DNA of 64,000 nt from Macropodus opercularis (GCA_030770545.1 CM061104.1:12905001-12969000); one strand, 5' to 3'. Counted from the first letter of the stretch, positions 1-12,082 are shown. The notes: generated from the letters alone by a model not told the origin. Program-made: numbers and translations.

Positions 1-430
1 AAAATGTGTGATAAGGACGGAGAATGAGGAGGCCGGCGACTGCTATATAGTCCCTTTACTAATTAACAAATGCATATGCTGACAAGTCTACTCACTCACA
101 GCAGCACCACTCCAAACATGCAGGGTCAGTCTGACATGCAGGATGTGACTACAGCACAAGCCAAGGCTGTGACGATATGTGTGGTAAACCTGCACATGAC
201 AGCTTATATATGCTGATCATAAGCCCTCAAAGACCATAGTCTGGGGGCTAGCTGAGAGTTGTAGATGGAGGAAGCATGCCAGAGCACACACACTCTTGAA
301 CTCAGTCCCAAATGGACCCTTCTCCCATGGGCTCCTGGAAAGTCTGACGGGCTTTAAGCATCAAGGCATTCAGGGCTGAGCGTCCATTTGGGATTCTACC
401 CATCCTACTCTCGCATAAGAACTCCCCTAC
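1..430 (-). other. virma: virma intron (partial)
   Basis: Sequence downstream of the exon 7 donor (GT at 430-429, minus strand). No further virma exon is recognisable before the window edge. An open frame continues leftward out of the exon into 302-430, but it is not the frame used by the acidic exon. I see nothing else here. Confidence 0.6.
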
Positions 431-3400
431 CTTCCTCCATCTCCTCTTCCTCGTCCTCACCCTCATCTTCTTCCTCCTCTTCTTCCTCCTCCTCTTCTGG
501 AGCGCTCCCTTCTGTGTGGGCATCTTCTTCCTCCTCCTGCTCCTCCTCCTCTTCTTCGTCTCCTTCTTCCTCTTGGTCAGCATCTGAGTATGTCTCCTCA
601 GCAGGGAGTGATCTCTCAGGTGACACAGGCTCCAGGTAGTCATCACGGCCATCACATGGTTCATCTTTGAGCACACCTGCTACAGGAAAGACAACAGATA
701 TCAAACAGGATACAGTATGTTTCTAGAACATTATATTTGCAGATTTATAAGTATTGTAGTATGTTACTTTATTAATGACACATTTAGCTACTGAAACTGA
801 ACAAAGTAAGTCTCAGTCACTGTCAAATCTCAGTCTGGTATCATATGAAAGCACAAACAGATGTAAAGCTCTGACCCATCACATTGACCTGCTCCTCCTC
901 ATCGTCATCTGGTGGTGGAGGCCCAGGTGGAGTGCGAGGCCCTCTGGGTGCTGGTCTAGGCGGGCTGCCATTGTATTGGTCATCCTTTTCCCATTCTTAA
1001 AAAGACAAGCAGTGAAGTTGATTAAGGAAAACAATGTTATGTACAAATAAATGAGCTGGATGTTTCAGTTTCAGGCAGTGGATGTGTAAGTTTTATCTTA
1101 ATGACCTCCACCTTGCTTGACAAGCCTCTTTAGAGCACTAGGCTGCTGAGGGGGCGGTGGTGGTGGAGGAGGAGGTGAGTCTTGGTTATGTCCATGTGAG
1201 CGCTCTGCTGTGCCGTACACTGCCACAGTCAGACTGGTGTACCAGCCGCGCAGCACCAGGCCGTCCGTGTTGACCTGTATGCCCAATAAACCCAATAAAC
1301 TATTCACGATACGAAAAACTAATTATTTTGAGAGAATTAAATAACTTTGTTAATACGACCACTTACCTTTCCACTGGGTCTGAAGACAATAGACTTGTTC
1401 TCATCATACTCGAGGCTAAGAGCAGAGCAAGCAAAGGAACATTTAAATATAACTGCAGGTAAACACAACACTGACAACACCAATTTTTACTTTTATTTGG
1501 CCCAGAACTTCAAATGACATTCAACACACTTCTGCCTTCAGATTTACTGACATAAAAAGGAAATGTGTCATGGAAACATGTTTTTAACAATACAGAACTA
1601 CATTAAAGTGGCTCATTCAGATTTCTGACCAACCTGATTATTAAGACCTATTTTAAACATACTTCAATAGTAAACAGACAGGTTAAATAAGTCTCCTTCT
1701 AACTTTCCCATCAGAGATCACAACTGGGTGTGTATTTAAAGTCCCACACAAAACATGCTTCTAAACACAGGGTTACACTCTGATGCCACTGTGTGCGCAT
1801 GTTATGAACAAAAAAAGTCATTATTTTCCTTGGACTTTTTACGTTTCTTTCACTTGTGTGAGTGGGCTTGAGTTTCTGGAGAGACCAGTTTGCCAGCTTA
1901 AGAACAAAGAGACTTGAATGGGTGGGTGAACATGCACACACCCATGTGGCCTCTGATGCTTCCTTGACTGGTTCTACAGGTGAGACACACTTTTGTATTT
2001 AAGGCACTTTCCAGATCCTATCAAGCAGGAAGTTAAAAAAATAGGAGAAGGGTCTGACCTGCCAAGTCTGTGGAACGTGGGGCTGTTGGACTTAGTCACA
2101 TTATTGAAAAACAGCTCCAACTGGAAGGCATGAGGAGAGGTCTCACTGTAAACACACAAAGAAAGTCAGAACATGGAACAACATAGTCTATGAAACCTGT
2201 CATCACTACTACAGAAACATACAACAAAACAAGGGCAATATTACTGTATAAAGTGGCCACTTGACGCCACTGGACAACCTACAACAATTAAGTGTAAAAT
2301 CCCCGTTATAAACTTTACTATTGTTCACTTATGGTATAATGTGTTTGGTGTCAAACGCCTAACTAATAATAGTAGCATAATAAATAGGTTTCCAAACTGT
2401 TGGAAACCATGGTAGAAATGTATTCATATATGAAAATTTTGTACATCTTTTTGTTCACTATGCAGATCAATGTAAACTCTTTTCTATTTCCTGAATTAAC
2501 AGTTACTCAACTGATTTTACAAACAATCTATTTTAGTGTTACATATTGTTCTCATTTGTATTAACATAATACAGAGGCCTCATCTGCTAGTATAGAAACT
2601 GCTTTGAGTTAAATTACATCCCACTTTACACAACAAGCTTGGTGAGAATCAGGACCTGCTCAACAACAGGGTTCAAGTATCAAACGCAATTACAACAGAG
2701 AGACACACTCATATCTCAGGTATTTGTAGCAAGTAAACGTCTCCAGAAACAATGAGCTTAAAGGTTTATTGACAATAGGGACTCGACAGTCACCTTTTTA
2801 AAGTAAATAAATTGACAGAGAATGTTTGTTAAAGCTGATTTGTTTTGGATATTTTTTTAAAATTCTGAATGACAAATAAACTCTGTCTAAGTCTCAGGCT
2901 TTGTACTTATACTTTGTACAGTAACATGTGGCCAAAGAATAGGTTGTGCTCTAATAAGCAAAAAACTGAATTGCGAAGCTTCAAAACAGAACCGCCATCT
3001 TAAAAAATCAGACCTGTTATTCAGTATTTATTTTATTAGCATAGTGCTGAAAAAGATTACGTGTACCCTTGTTAAAACAAAAGGAAGATACACAGTATGA
3101 CATAACTGCACCCTGGTTTGGTGCACCCAAAATGCCAGCTGTCAACTGAGTGTACGTGCGTCAGTGAGTTTCTGCCAGTGCTTCATAGCTCTTACCCAAA
3201 TGCCCTGCTGTCAGGTAGGTTGCTGTGGGCTTTGATTCCTGGAGGAATGACCCGGACCTCAGTTATCAACACCCCGCAAGGAAACCGCACCACATCCACA
3301 TTGGTTAACTACAACACAGTATATAAATGTTTGGGTGTTAAAAACAATACCGAGTACTGTTAATACCAGACATAATAAGAATAAATTTGCTGCCCGGTCT

Positions 3401-3840
3401 GATGTAAATAACCACAGTGACACATAAAGTTAGCTTAGCGGTGGCCACTGGGCTAATTCGCAAACAAACTGCACATGGACGCAAACTAAAACGGCAAAAT
3501 AAACTTGAACAATCATGCAAACAAGGCGAGGTTGAATTTGCATATTTGGTAAACCTACGGGTAGATTAGAAACGCGTTGCTTAAACAGAGGTGGGGAATT
3601 AAAGCGATATAGTGATATCTAACACTGTCACTATTGCTAACACAACATAAGTTAGCATCATTAGCATAGAAGTTGAGCATCGCATGTCAAAACTCATGAA
3701 CAAAACTGAGATAAGTTTTGAATACAGACAGATTTCCCCCTGTAGAAAAGAGTGCGTCGAGGCTTCACAAACATTACCTCTGCACTCTGGTGCTTAAACG
3801 TATCTAGAAAAAGAAGCTCCGTTGCGGTGTCCCCCGCCAT
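431..3840 (-). CDS. virma: virma (KIAA1429), m6A methyltransferase complex scaffold, 5' part (exons 1-7)
   Basis: VIRMA (virilizer homolog) is a nuclear scaffold of the m6A RNA writer complex that works with WTAP, HAKAI and ZC3H13 and steers METTL3/METTL14 toward 3'UTRs and stop codons. Coding exons, 5' to 3' on the minus strand: 3778-3840, 3196-3308, 2059-2145, 1367-1415, 1106-1274 (or ending at 1112), 876-995 and 431-679 (or starting at 676). The start is the ATG at 3840, giving MAGDTATELLFLDTFKH, as in vertebrate VIRMA. Further family hallmarks are GETSPHAFQLELFFNN, VNTDGLVLRGWY, a run of nine prolines, and a glutamate-rich acidic stretch in exon 7. About 280 N-terminal residues are present; the large helical-repeat part lies beyond the left edge. 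Exon 5 has two donors 6 nt apart and exon 7 two acceptors 3 nt apart, all phase-compatible. Gene identity is very secure; individual ends of exons 5 and 7 are less so. Confidence 0.95.
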
Positions 3841-4904
3841 CGCTGCTTGCAGTCGGTGGGACCAGCGGTTAACTTCCGGGATTCAAACACTTCCGGGGCA
3901 ATATAACCCAGACATAAACAAATATATTATACATAAACGTCTAGAAACGCGTAGTTTATGTTAATATATTGGCAATTATAAGGATTATTTGGACCCTAAT
4001 AAAATGTATGTAAGTTACATTATTGTACTAGTTTTGTTGTTGTTGCATAAATATAAATTTGATGATGCATTGCAATACTGTAGTGTTTTTGTTGCAGTCT
4101 GTGTTTGAGATTTTTTTTGTTGAGTTTTACTATATGCCACATTAATTATTTATTTTTAAAATCGTATTAATGCATAACGTCATAAAATAAATATTTAATT
4201 TTCTAAATGAGTATATATTTATAGACACAATATATATCCTGTATATTCTAGGTATAGCAGTTGTATCCTGAAGTTTTTCTATGCATATGACAAAACTTTC
4301 TTGGATTTTTTATTTTTTATTTTACCGTAATTGAGGCCAAAACACACTCTTGTTGTGTCACTGTTGAGTGTTCTTAGTTTAATTTTTCTCAAATATATGC
4401 ATAAAGGCTTTACCTGCCTTCACTTTTAAATATATAAATAGTAGAACAATGCCGCCTGAATAACTCAACGTGTTCTGTGTGTTATTCGACTTCAAACCTA
4501 GTAGCCTTTGCTACAGGTAACTATTTTATCACAGTGTAAAATGTTATACCCAGGAACGTAAGTTATGCTGTTTTGTTCTCACATATAACATATTTTTGTT
4601 CTCCGCGCTTTGCCACGTCTTAGTAACTCGCAGCCACCTGAAAGAGGGAGGAGGCAGGTGGGTGGTCACGTGGTCACACAGGTAGATGCAGTACAAAAGC
4701 AGGGAACGGCGCAGCCATTACTTCGAGATGGTGACTGCGGGAGGCTACACGTCCCACGTACCGAACCCCCGATTTACGGACCTTACCTTTGCGCTCAGGT
4801 GTCATAGTAAAGCTACTGGTAGCCGTCGCCTCCCGCGCGCGTCTCGTCTCCGGCGTGTCGGTAGTTTCGTGTAGCTCCAGGTTCGTGCGGGCTGCTGAGC
4901 TCAC
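3841..4904. promoter_or_regulatory. divergent virma / esrp1 intergenic promoter region
   Basis: Only about 1.06 kb separates the virma ATG (minus) from the esrp1 ATG (plus), in head-to-head orientation as in mammals. The esrp1-proximal half (about 4600-4904) is GC-rich. It contains E-boxes: CACCTG at 4635, CAGGTG at 4655, CACGTG at 4667, CAGGTA near 4678 and CAGGTG at 4796. The middle (about 3960-4560) is AT-rich low-complexity sequence. No clear TATA box is placed for either gene and start sites cannot be fixed from sequence. An upstream ATG at 4686 opens a frame that stops at 4874, before the esrp1 start. Confidence 0.6.
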
Positions 4905-7900
4905 ATGTCGGCCCAGGTAGACTACCTGGTGGTGCTTTGCGCCGCCACATCTGGCGCGAGTGGAGAGCTGCTGGGGTCTGACGAGAGGGAGCTGGTGCAG
5001 TTGGTTTGGCAACTGGTGGATCTCAAAAACAAGAAGGTAAAATCTTCATAGGCTAATAGACGACTTACTACAGGTAAATGTTCTGAATCAGGAAATGGAG
5101 CATTAAACAGAAGACAGGCGAGCTGAACCAAAGCGAAAAACAACAAATACAAGTGACAGCTACAGACCTCGATTTGCGTTTTATTTGATTTCAAGAGCTC
5201 ATCGACTTTATGTGGGTCTCACCCCGTACACATCCGTGAAAAACAAGCTACTCTGAAGCTATGCAATACAATAATCTCCTACTGACTCGTATAGTGTAAT
5301 ATGTTTAAACAGGTCCCTGCCTTTGCTTCATGTCAACATGCGATATAACATCACTTAACATACGATGTTAGAAACTCGTGATGCTGTTTTATCAGCCTGG
5401 AGCCTTCACGAAGGCTTCTGTTTCAGGACTGACGTGTTTTTTTGTTCCTTTGAACCAGTTGGGCAGGGTGAATGAGATCCTCATTAGGCCTAACCACTCA
5501 GACCTCACAGAGGAAGATGTGGTGGAGGAGAGTGAAGAAGAGGAGAACGGGTCTGGGGCAGATCGTATCTCGACAGCCACAAGTCTTGAGACGGCTTTAA
5601 ACCTGGTAAAAAGCTCAAAATAAGCTGATTTCAGACCTGTTATTACATGGTTATTATAACCCATTTTGAAGGTGCCTCAGGCTGTGTGAGTGTTTAAAAC
5701 GTTTGATATCTCTGTTTGCAGTTCGATCTACAACTGACAAATGAAGTGAATAGCGTGGGCACAGGCACGTCGGTGTGTTTGTGTACAGACGGGCAGCTCC
5801 ATATCCGTCAAGTGATTCACCCCGAGGCTGCGAGCAAGGTGAGCAGGCTGGGTGGGTGAACGCCTCGTAGCCAGGGTGTACATTTGGTCGCCGCTGGAAG
5901 AACACTTCAGCGCTCAGACAAGCCACAAAGGGATGTGTTATGTCAGCACTGGGCTCATGGTTGCATTTAAGTGGAACAGTGCAAGTTAGGAGCCACAAAC
6001 CTGTCTAATGACACGCCATGTGTGAGGAACACATCTTAAGAGACAGAGATTTTTCTACTGATCAAACAGCGGTGTAATAAAATAGTAGTAATAAAAAAGC
6101 ACATGTTCACGTCATTTACGTTCCTCTCTCCCCAGAACATCCTGCTCCCAGACTGGTTTTACTCTTTCTTTGACCTGCGGAAGGAGTTCAAGTGTCACTT
6201 CCCCACATCTGACCTCAAGGCTTTGAATGTACACGTCATGGCAGAGTGTATCCTTCAGTATGTCACCTGTCCACGTTAAATGCTTAACTTGGGACACTTT
6301 AGACTTTTGCTAATATCTTCAGATGCTTTTGATCTCGACTTAATGAGCACATTTTATGCTAAAAAACCCACAATACTCAGAAGTTTATAGCCCACAGGGT
6401 GTTGGCTGCAGGACTAGAGGTTTTGAAATGCAAATAAGTAAACAATGGCAGCACCTTTCTGGTGTGTGTGTCCGTGTGTTTAGCCAACAGTGCAAACCCC
6501 ACACGCCCACTGGAGCAGGATAACTAACACACCTTGCTTCTTGTGTTTGTGTCTTGCATCTTCGCGTTATATTTTTCTTCTTAGTGTTCTTAATTTTCCT
6601 TCTTCTTTACCTCATAGACGTGTTCATCTCCTCATTGTACTGCTCAGACACCCACACACACTCATTCAACCACATGAGACTGTGCTCTTAGCCATTTATT
6701 TGTTTGCGTTCCTTGACTTCCTCCTCCTCAGCTCTTAGCATACCCGTTGATGTGCCAGCCATGTGGGATCCCTCCGCCACCCTGGATCCATCCGTCGCGT
6801 TGTCTCCAGAAATAGCAGTACAACAAGTCAAGTGTATGGGCAACATTGTCCTAGCCCTGCTGTCTGAGCCCCTGTGTGAGTATCGTAAATGATTTTACAC
6901 TATAAGACTGAACATTGGGAATTACCATCATTTATTACAGGTTATTTGTGACGTCTGAAGGCAGTTTGTTGAATTCCTGTTACAGGTCACACTTTTTCTA
7001 ACCCAGAGAGAGTTAGTGAAAAGTTTGAAACTGGCACATGGTAAGTGAAGCTTGCTCAGTATAAATATTCCTTTTGAAATCCGCTCTACATCCTGCAGTG
7101 CTAACGTTCATGTGTTTGTGCACAGCAGTAAGATGGAGAAGGTGTGTGACAACACGGTGATCAGAGCCAGAGGGCTGCCGTGGCAGTCGTCAGACCAGGA
7201 CATCGCTCGGTTCTTTAGAGGACTAAACATCGCAAAGTATGTAGCTGGTAAATTGCAGGCGTGCTTGCGTGGACCAGTACTGTACAGTGTGTTGTAACGC
7301 TCTTCATGCTGTGTTGTATAGAGGAGGGGCTGCACTGTGTCTCAATGCTCAAGGGAGGAGGAACGGAGAGGCTCTTGTGCGTTTTGTGAGTGAAGAACAC
7401 AGGGACCTGGCGCTGCAGAGACACAAACACCACATGGGCAACAGATACATAGAGGTAATCTGCCTGCATGATAGTCACTGAGTTCAATTTAACTTAAAGG
7501 TGTCTTTATAATGGTGGTAATATTAATCGGCTCATTTTCTTTTAATGGCAGGTTTACAAAGCAACAGGAGAGGACTTCCTGAAGATAGCAGGAGGTGGGA
7601 CAGTTTGGGTGCTCGCTTTATGCTCTAACATGGCACAGGTCACTGTCAGCCTGTTATCACGAAACTGAAACTTGTTTTCTCCACATTTTTTACATGTGGA
7701 ATAAAAATGATAAATGTAAAGGTTGATATAGTCTAATTATCAGTCCAGCAGAATACCACAGGGTTCTGAAAGTCAAAATATGCGTGTTTAGACTGTACAG
7801 CATGAAGTAGATAAGAGTCACATTTAGTATAATCCCCATCAGTTACTGAAAAAGAGCATCACAGTATGAAGGAAAGTGTCATGCTGTTAAAATCAGTCAT

Positions 7901-10900
7901 TTTTGTTTACTTGTGGTTAAATAGCTGTGTGTGTGTGTGTGTGTGTGTGTGTCAGGTACCTCCAACGAGGTGGCGATGTTCCTGTCTCGTGAAGACCAGA
8001 TCATTGTGAGGATGCGAGGTCTCCCATTCACCGCCACACACGAGCAGGTGCTCGCGTTCTTCTCACCGGAGGATAGTCTCAAAGAGACGTGTCCGGTCAG
8101 CGGAGGGAAAGATGGGATCCTGTTTGTTCGCTACCCAGACGGCCGCCCCACCGGTGATGCCTTTGTGTTATTTGCTTGTGAAGAACATGCCCAGTGTGCT
8201 CTGAGGAAACACAAGGAAATCCTGGGGAGAAGATACATTGAGCTGTTTAAGAGCACAGCGGCAGAGGTTCAACAGGTACGTCAAGGTGTCTGCCTGCATG
8301 TGGGTGTGCGTCTCTGTCCGGTATGTGGGTGGCAGATACTTTCCTGTTTTCACTTTGAATTTGTAGAAAAAAGTCTATATTTGAGCTCTTATTTTGGATT
8401 CTGGTTTTGGTTTCTTGCTTGTTTTCCATAGATAAAAAGACGTTTTTTAAGAGATCTGCATTTGTTTGTGTGTGTTCACACAGTAGCGAGAGAGTGACAA
8501 GTGTGGGTGTGTTTCCTTTCTCCAGGCGGTTATAGGAATTACTGGAATAGGTCTTAAGGGTGGGGACCTGCATAGTAAGGTGGACTGTGTGTTTCCCTTT
8601 AGTACGTAGGTACACACAGTCACTCTACCTGCTCTGTCTGCTTTGTTGTTTTTTCTTTCCTCGGCTGCTCCACCTGTCTCTCTGCCATGACACGGACACT
8701 GGCTCATTTTCTTATCTTCCTGGACCGATAGGCATATGCCTACTTACATATCTGCGCGGAAGCTTTTCCTCGTGCTTGTATGTGTGGCCGACTAAGCCGT
8801 TTTATTGGTCCTCTCTAGAAATGCAAACAGGCTGGTGTCCTGTTGGCGACCAGCCAGCTCCTGCCTGATGTTGCACCACATTCAAACACGTGGATGTTTT
8901 CAGTGGCTTATGTGTCTCGTTATGTGTGAACTTTATGAACTCATAGGTCATAGAAATAAGCCTTTGCTGCAGGTGCAGTAATATGTAACCGTGTGTGCTC
9001 TAGGTATTAAACCGGTACTCGGCGGCCCCTCTGATCCCCGTTGCCCCTGCCCCCTTGGTGTCAATGCTGCCTGCAATGTCTCTCCTGCCCCCTCCTGGAG
9101 GTCTAAGGGACTGCCTGAGGCTGAGGGGTTTGCCTTACACAGCGAGCATAGAGGACATCCTCACCTTCCTGGGCGAGTTCACACACGATATCAGACCACA
9201 CGGCGTGCACATGGTCCTCAACCAGCAGGTACACGCATCGACTGCACAGACACACCCACAGACAAAACGCTGCGCAGTGATTTCTGACAGTGTCTCTTTC
9301 CAGGGTCGCCCGTCGGGCGACTGCTTCATCCAGATGACCTCAGCAGAGCGGGCACTTCAGGCCTCGCAGCGGCTCCACAAGCAAGTGATGTGCAGCCAGC
9401 GTGGGGCAAACAGCCGCTACGTGGAAGTGTTTCCTTGTAGCTCAGAGGAGATGGGCGTAGTGCTGATGGGAGGCTCCCTCTCGCACACACATACACACAC
9501 ACATAACCGGAGCAGGAGTGGGACAGGGCTCAGCCCGCCGCCATGTAAGTCCAGACGTAAGTGCTGCTGGGAGCTGGGGTTGCTTCGGGACTGCGGGTAG
9601 GTGGGCTCCTGCCGTGGTGGCAGAGCTGCTGGGGTTTCTCCAATCTACTACTCTGGGAGGATGGAGACATCTGTTCTAACTAGAGATTCAACACTGTGTG
9701 AGAGAGTGTGTGTTTTTGTGAGAGTCTGGCGCCTCTTTGTTATTTAGCATGATTAAATGACCCGTCTGCATGCCCTGAGAAACCACACACGTGGTTTAGT
9801 CTGCACTTTTAATTTTCACCTGTGTTCACAATGAAATCCTGTAGCTTGCCACCGTCAGTGGCGTGTTTGTTACTCATTCTTAATTTTACTCAAGTAATTT
9901 ATACAGATCTGAAAGGGTTGGAAAAGTGTAAGCAATGCAGTTCCAGTACCAAAGAGTCCACAATGCGGCAAAATGGCTTACAACTCTCCAGTCTTATCAG
10001 ATTGGTAGTGGTGGTCGTGGGATTTAGCCTTGGTAAAGCGATGCACCTCAGGCGTGTGCGTCTCAGGTGCTTGTCCAATCATAAGCTGTGGAGGTGGGCA
10101 GAGCTGAACGCTGGTGTGTAGAAATGCGCTGGGTTCTTTGTGTCTGTAGTCTCTTACCATAAACGTGTTCTCCAGCACTTCTAGTTTTCTGAAAGAGGCA
10201 CAATTTTAAAAAGTGGGGTCAAAATAAGCTGCGGTGAAATTTGTATGATTCATCAGTGAAACGTAATGACCACTTGTTGGATGCCGAGTCTCTTAGAGGA
10301 CAAATATGGGTCCGTCCAATAATTAGTGAGACTTGTCCTTATTATGGGAAAGTAGAGGTAGATAAGTCAAACTCTTGCTGCTCTCAGGTAGCAAGTAAGC
10401 TGCACACCTGAAAACAGTTCAAGTCACACTCATAGAGTTAGTAATAGTTGATGGTCGTTGTTTGCGGGTTTGCATGAGCACCTCGTGCTCCCAACCCGAA
10501 GCAAACAACGACCAGACTTTAACATGTGCTTCTGTTGCTGTTGCCTTGTCTTAAGTGTTCGCCTCTCCCCTCATTTGCTCCTCCTCAGGTTTATCTCCTC
10601 CATCCTACTCCTTCGCCCCTGCGCCACCTGTCCTACCAACAGAGGCTGCCGCTGCCCTCTACCCCAACCTGCCTATCGGTCAGGTTTTGCTTACTCCTCG
10701 CCCCCTGCCACCGGGACACGCATATTACCCTGGGGCAGCTCAGCTATACATGAACTACGCAGCCTACTACCCCAGGTACACAGTGGTAATCTCAGATGGA
10801 CATCAGCATGCGGACATTGGAAATGCATGAAAATCATACATTTGATTTAGATCCTGCTCATGTTCTGTCATTTAATAAATGCAAATGCTGAACTTTTTTA

Positions 10901-12082
10901 TGTTAAATGCTTGCACTGATATTAGGGTAAATGAATGAAAACGTGTCACTGAATATGTGTGGTTTTTTTAATAAACATATGTAAAATGCAAGATACATTT
11001 TTTTTTTAAAATGGATTTTATATTTTATTTGCTGTCCGTTTGTGTTGCTGCTTATTCAGAGTAGACGAAATAGTTTCGCTTGTTAGTTTGATGTGTCTTT
11101 CCAAGGAGAGAGATTGGGACAAGGGTAGTTAATAACTGAACTGTGCTATCAGACAACTTGGTAAACATCAGCGACCTCTGTCTCTCCCTTGTCAACCCTG
11201 TCATTAAGATAATTCACAGACAACTCCCAAAGTTACCTAATGATTCTTCCATGCTTTGATTTGTAATATGCAGCTTTAAATGCTTTTAGTTTGCTCGTTT
11301 GTTTTGTCGATATTTTCAGCGTGGCTTTACTGTGTCTCTGTTCTTTCCTCAGTCCGCCGGGTTCACCTACCACCGTAGGTTTCTTCCCTTCCCCCTCCTC
11401 CCTTTCCTCCCCAGGGGGGTTGGTGCGCATGCCAGGTTTGACCTACAACAGCAACGGTGTCAAAGACCTCATTAATGCAGTGCAGGGATATCAGGTAAGA
11501 GCCAACACTCTTCTAGAAGATATGCCATGTACGCGTAATAATAGTTATTCATCTAGCTCCTATGTGTTCAAATGCCGTGCGCCTCTGTGCTCTCATGCTT
11601 CTCTGAAAGATCCAAGCCTTGTATTCAAATCTTTCTATAGTGGGCGTGTACTGTCAGGCATCTACTGTGTTTGCCCAGAGGCTATCAAACTAGTTTATCC
11701 TGTCTACTCTCCATGTTCTGTCACACATGCACTGCTGCCTGCATAGACTTGAACTAGAGGAGCTCAAACCTTGTTGAAACTTAGAAAATAGTGACGAACC
11801 CCAAGGATGTCAATGAGTGGACTTGTAGGGTTTCGATTTTTTTTTTTTGAAGACATATTGGGGACAGTTTTCGTCTTCTTTACGTCCACTGGACATTTTG
11901 AGTCCACCTGGCTTTTATCTGTGGTTACTTGTATCTGAGCCCCCTGTCTCTGTCACCCCTCCCCGTTCCTCACACCACAGTACGTGCCCGAGGATGCTCT
12001 CATACACCCCCACGGGGCCTTGCACGCTCACGACCCTGCCAGGACATTGCTTACGCAGCCCAAAGAATGGGTGTGTATTTAA
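4905..12082 (+). CDS. esrp1: esrp1, epithelial splicing regulatory protein 1 (15 coding exons)
   Basis: ESRP1 is an epithelial RNA-binding splicing regulator that binds GU-rich motifs near regulated exons and enforces epithelial isoforms. Exons: 4905-5036, 5459-5605, 5722-5838, 6136-6247, 6732-6875, 6986-7040, 7126-7236, 7322-7454, 7552-7594, 7956-8275, 9004-9228, 9304-9544, 10589-10775, 11353-11494, 11981-12082. They total 736 residues, against 681 in human. An N-terminal domain spans about residues 1-235. Three RRMs start near residues 246 (IRARGLPWQSSDQD), 347 (IVRMRGLPFTAT) and 474 (CLRLRGLPYTASIEDIL). The linker AEVQQVLNRYSAAPLIPV and the C-terminal end PKEWVCI are typical; ESRP2 ends WVCL. 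Linkage to virma also favours ESRP1. Unusual points are an acidic EESEEEE insert in exon 2, a histidine-threonine repeat in exon 12, a 12-nt tandem donor after exon 12 and a second terminal exon at 12865. Confidence 0.96.
7926..7952 (+). repeat. esrp1: (TG)n microsatellite at the esrp1 exon 10 acceptor
   Basis: About 13 uninterrupted TG units run directly up to the CAG acceptor ending at 7955, so in the transcript a UG run stands where the polypyrimidine tract normally lies. Confidence 0.9.
9483..9505 (+). repeat. esrp1: coding (CA)n repeat in esrp1 exon 12
   Basis: An imperfect CA repeat lies inside coding sequence and encodes alternating His-Thr (HTHTHTH) between RRM3 and the proline-rich tail. 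The mammalian protein has no such repeat here, as far as I know the family. Confidence 0.85.
9545..9556 (+). promoter_or_regulatory. esrp1: esrp1 exon 12 tandem alternative 5' splice site (+12 nt)
   Basis: Two perfect GTAAGT donors stand exactly 12 nt apart, with GT at 9545 and at 9557. The proximal donor joins CCAT to GT of exon 13 (PPPC-LSPP). The distal donor inserts four residues, reading PPPC-KSRR-LSPP. In mammalian ESRP1 the same place carries an alternative 12-nt insertion (CKLP) that affects nuclear versus cytoplasmic localisation. Use of both sites is inferred from sequence only. Confidence 0.7.
10776..10980 (+). terminator. esrp1: possible intronic polyadenylation site in esrp1
   Basis: If exon 13 is not spliced, the frame runs 17 codons past the donor, then stops at 10828-10830. 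It is followed by AATAAA at 10874-10879 and again at 10970-10975. This could produce a protein truncated after RRM3 and part of the proline-rich tail. Signals like these also occur by chance in AT-rich introns. Confidence 0.25.

Noticed and set aside
302..676. 124-codon minus-strand open frame, basic (KKR-rich)
   Set aside because: It is the wrong frame of the virma acidic exon: GAG/GAA repeats read as Arg/Lys. The correct frame matches VIRMA and joins in phase with exon 6.
4905..12082. Assignment of the RRM gene as esrp2
   Set aside because: The PKEWVCI end and the head-to-head virma neighbour fit ESRP1; ESRP2 ends WVCL and sits elsewhere in vertebrates.
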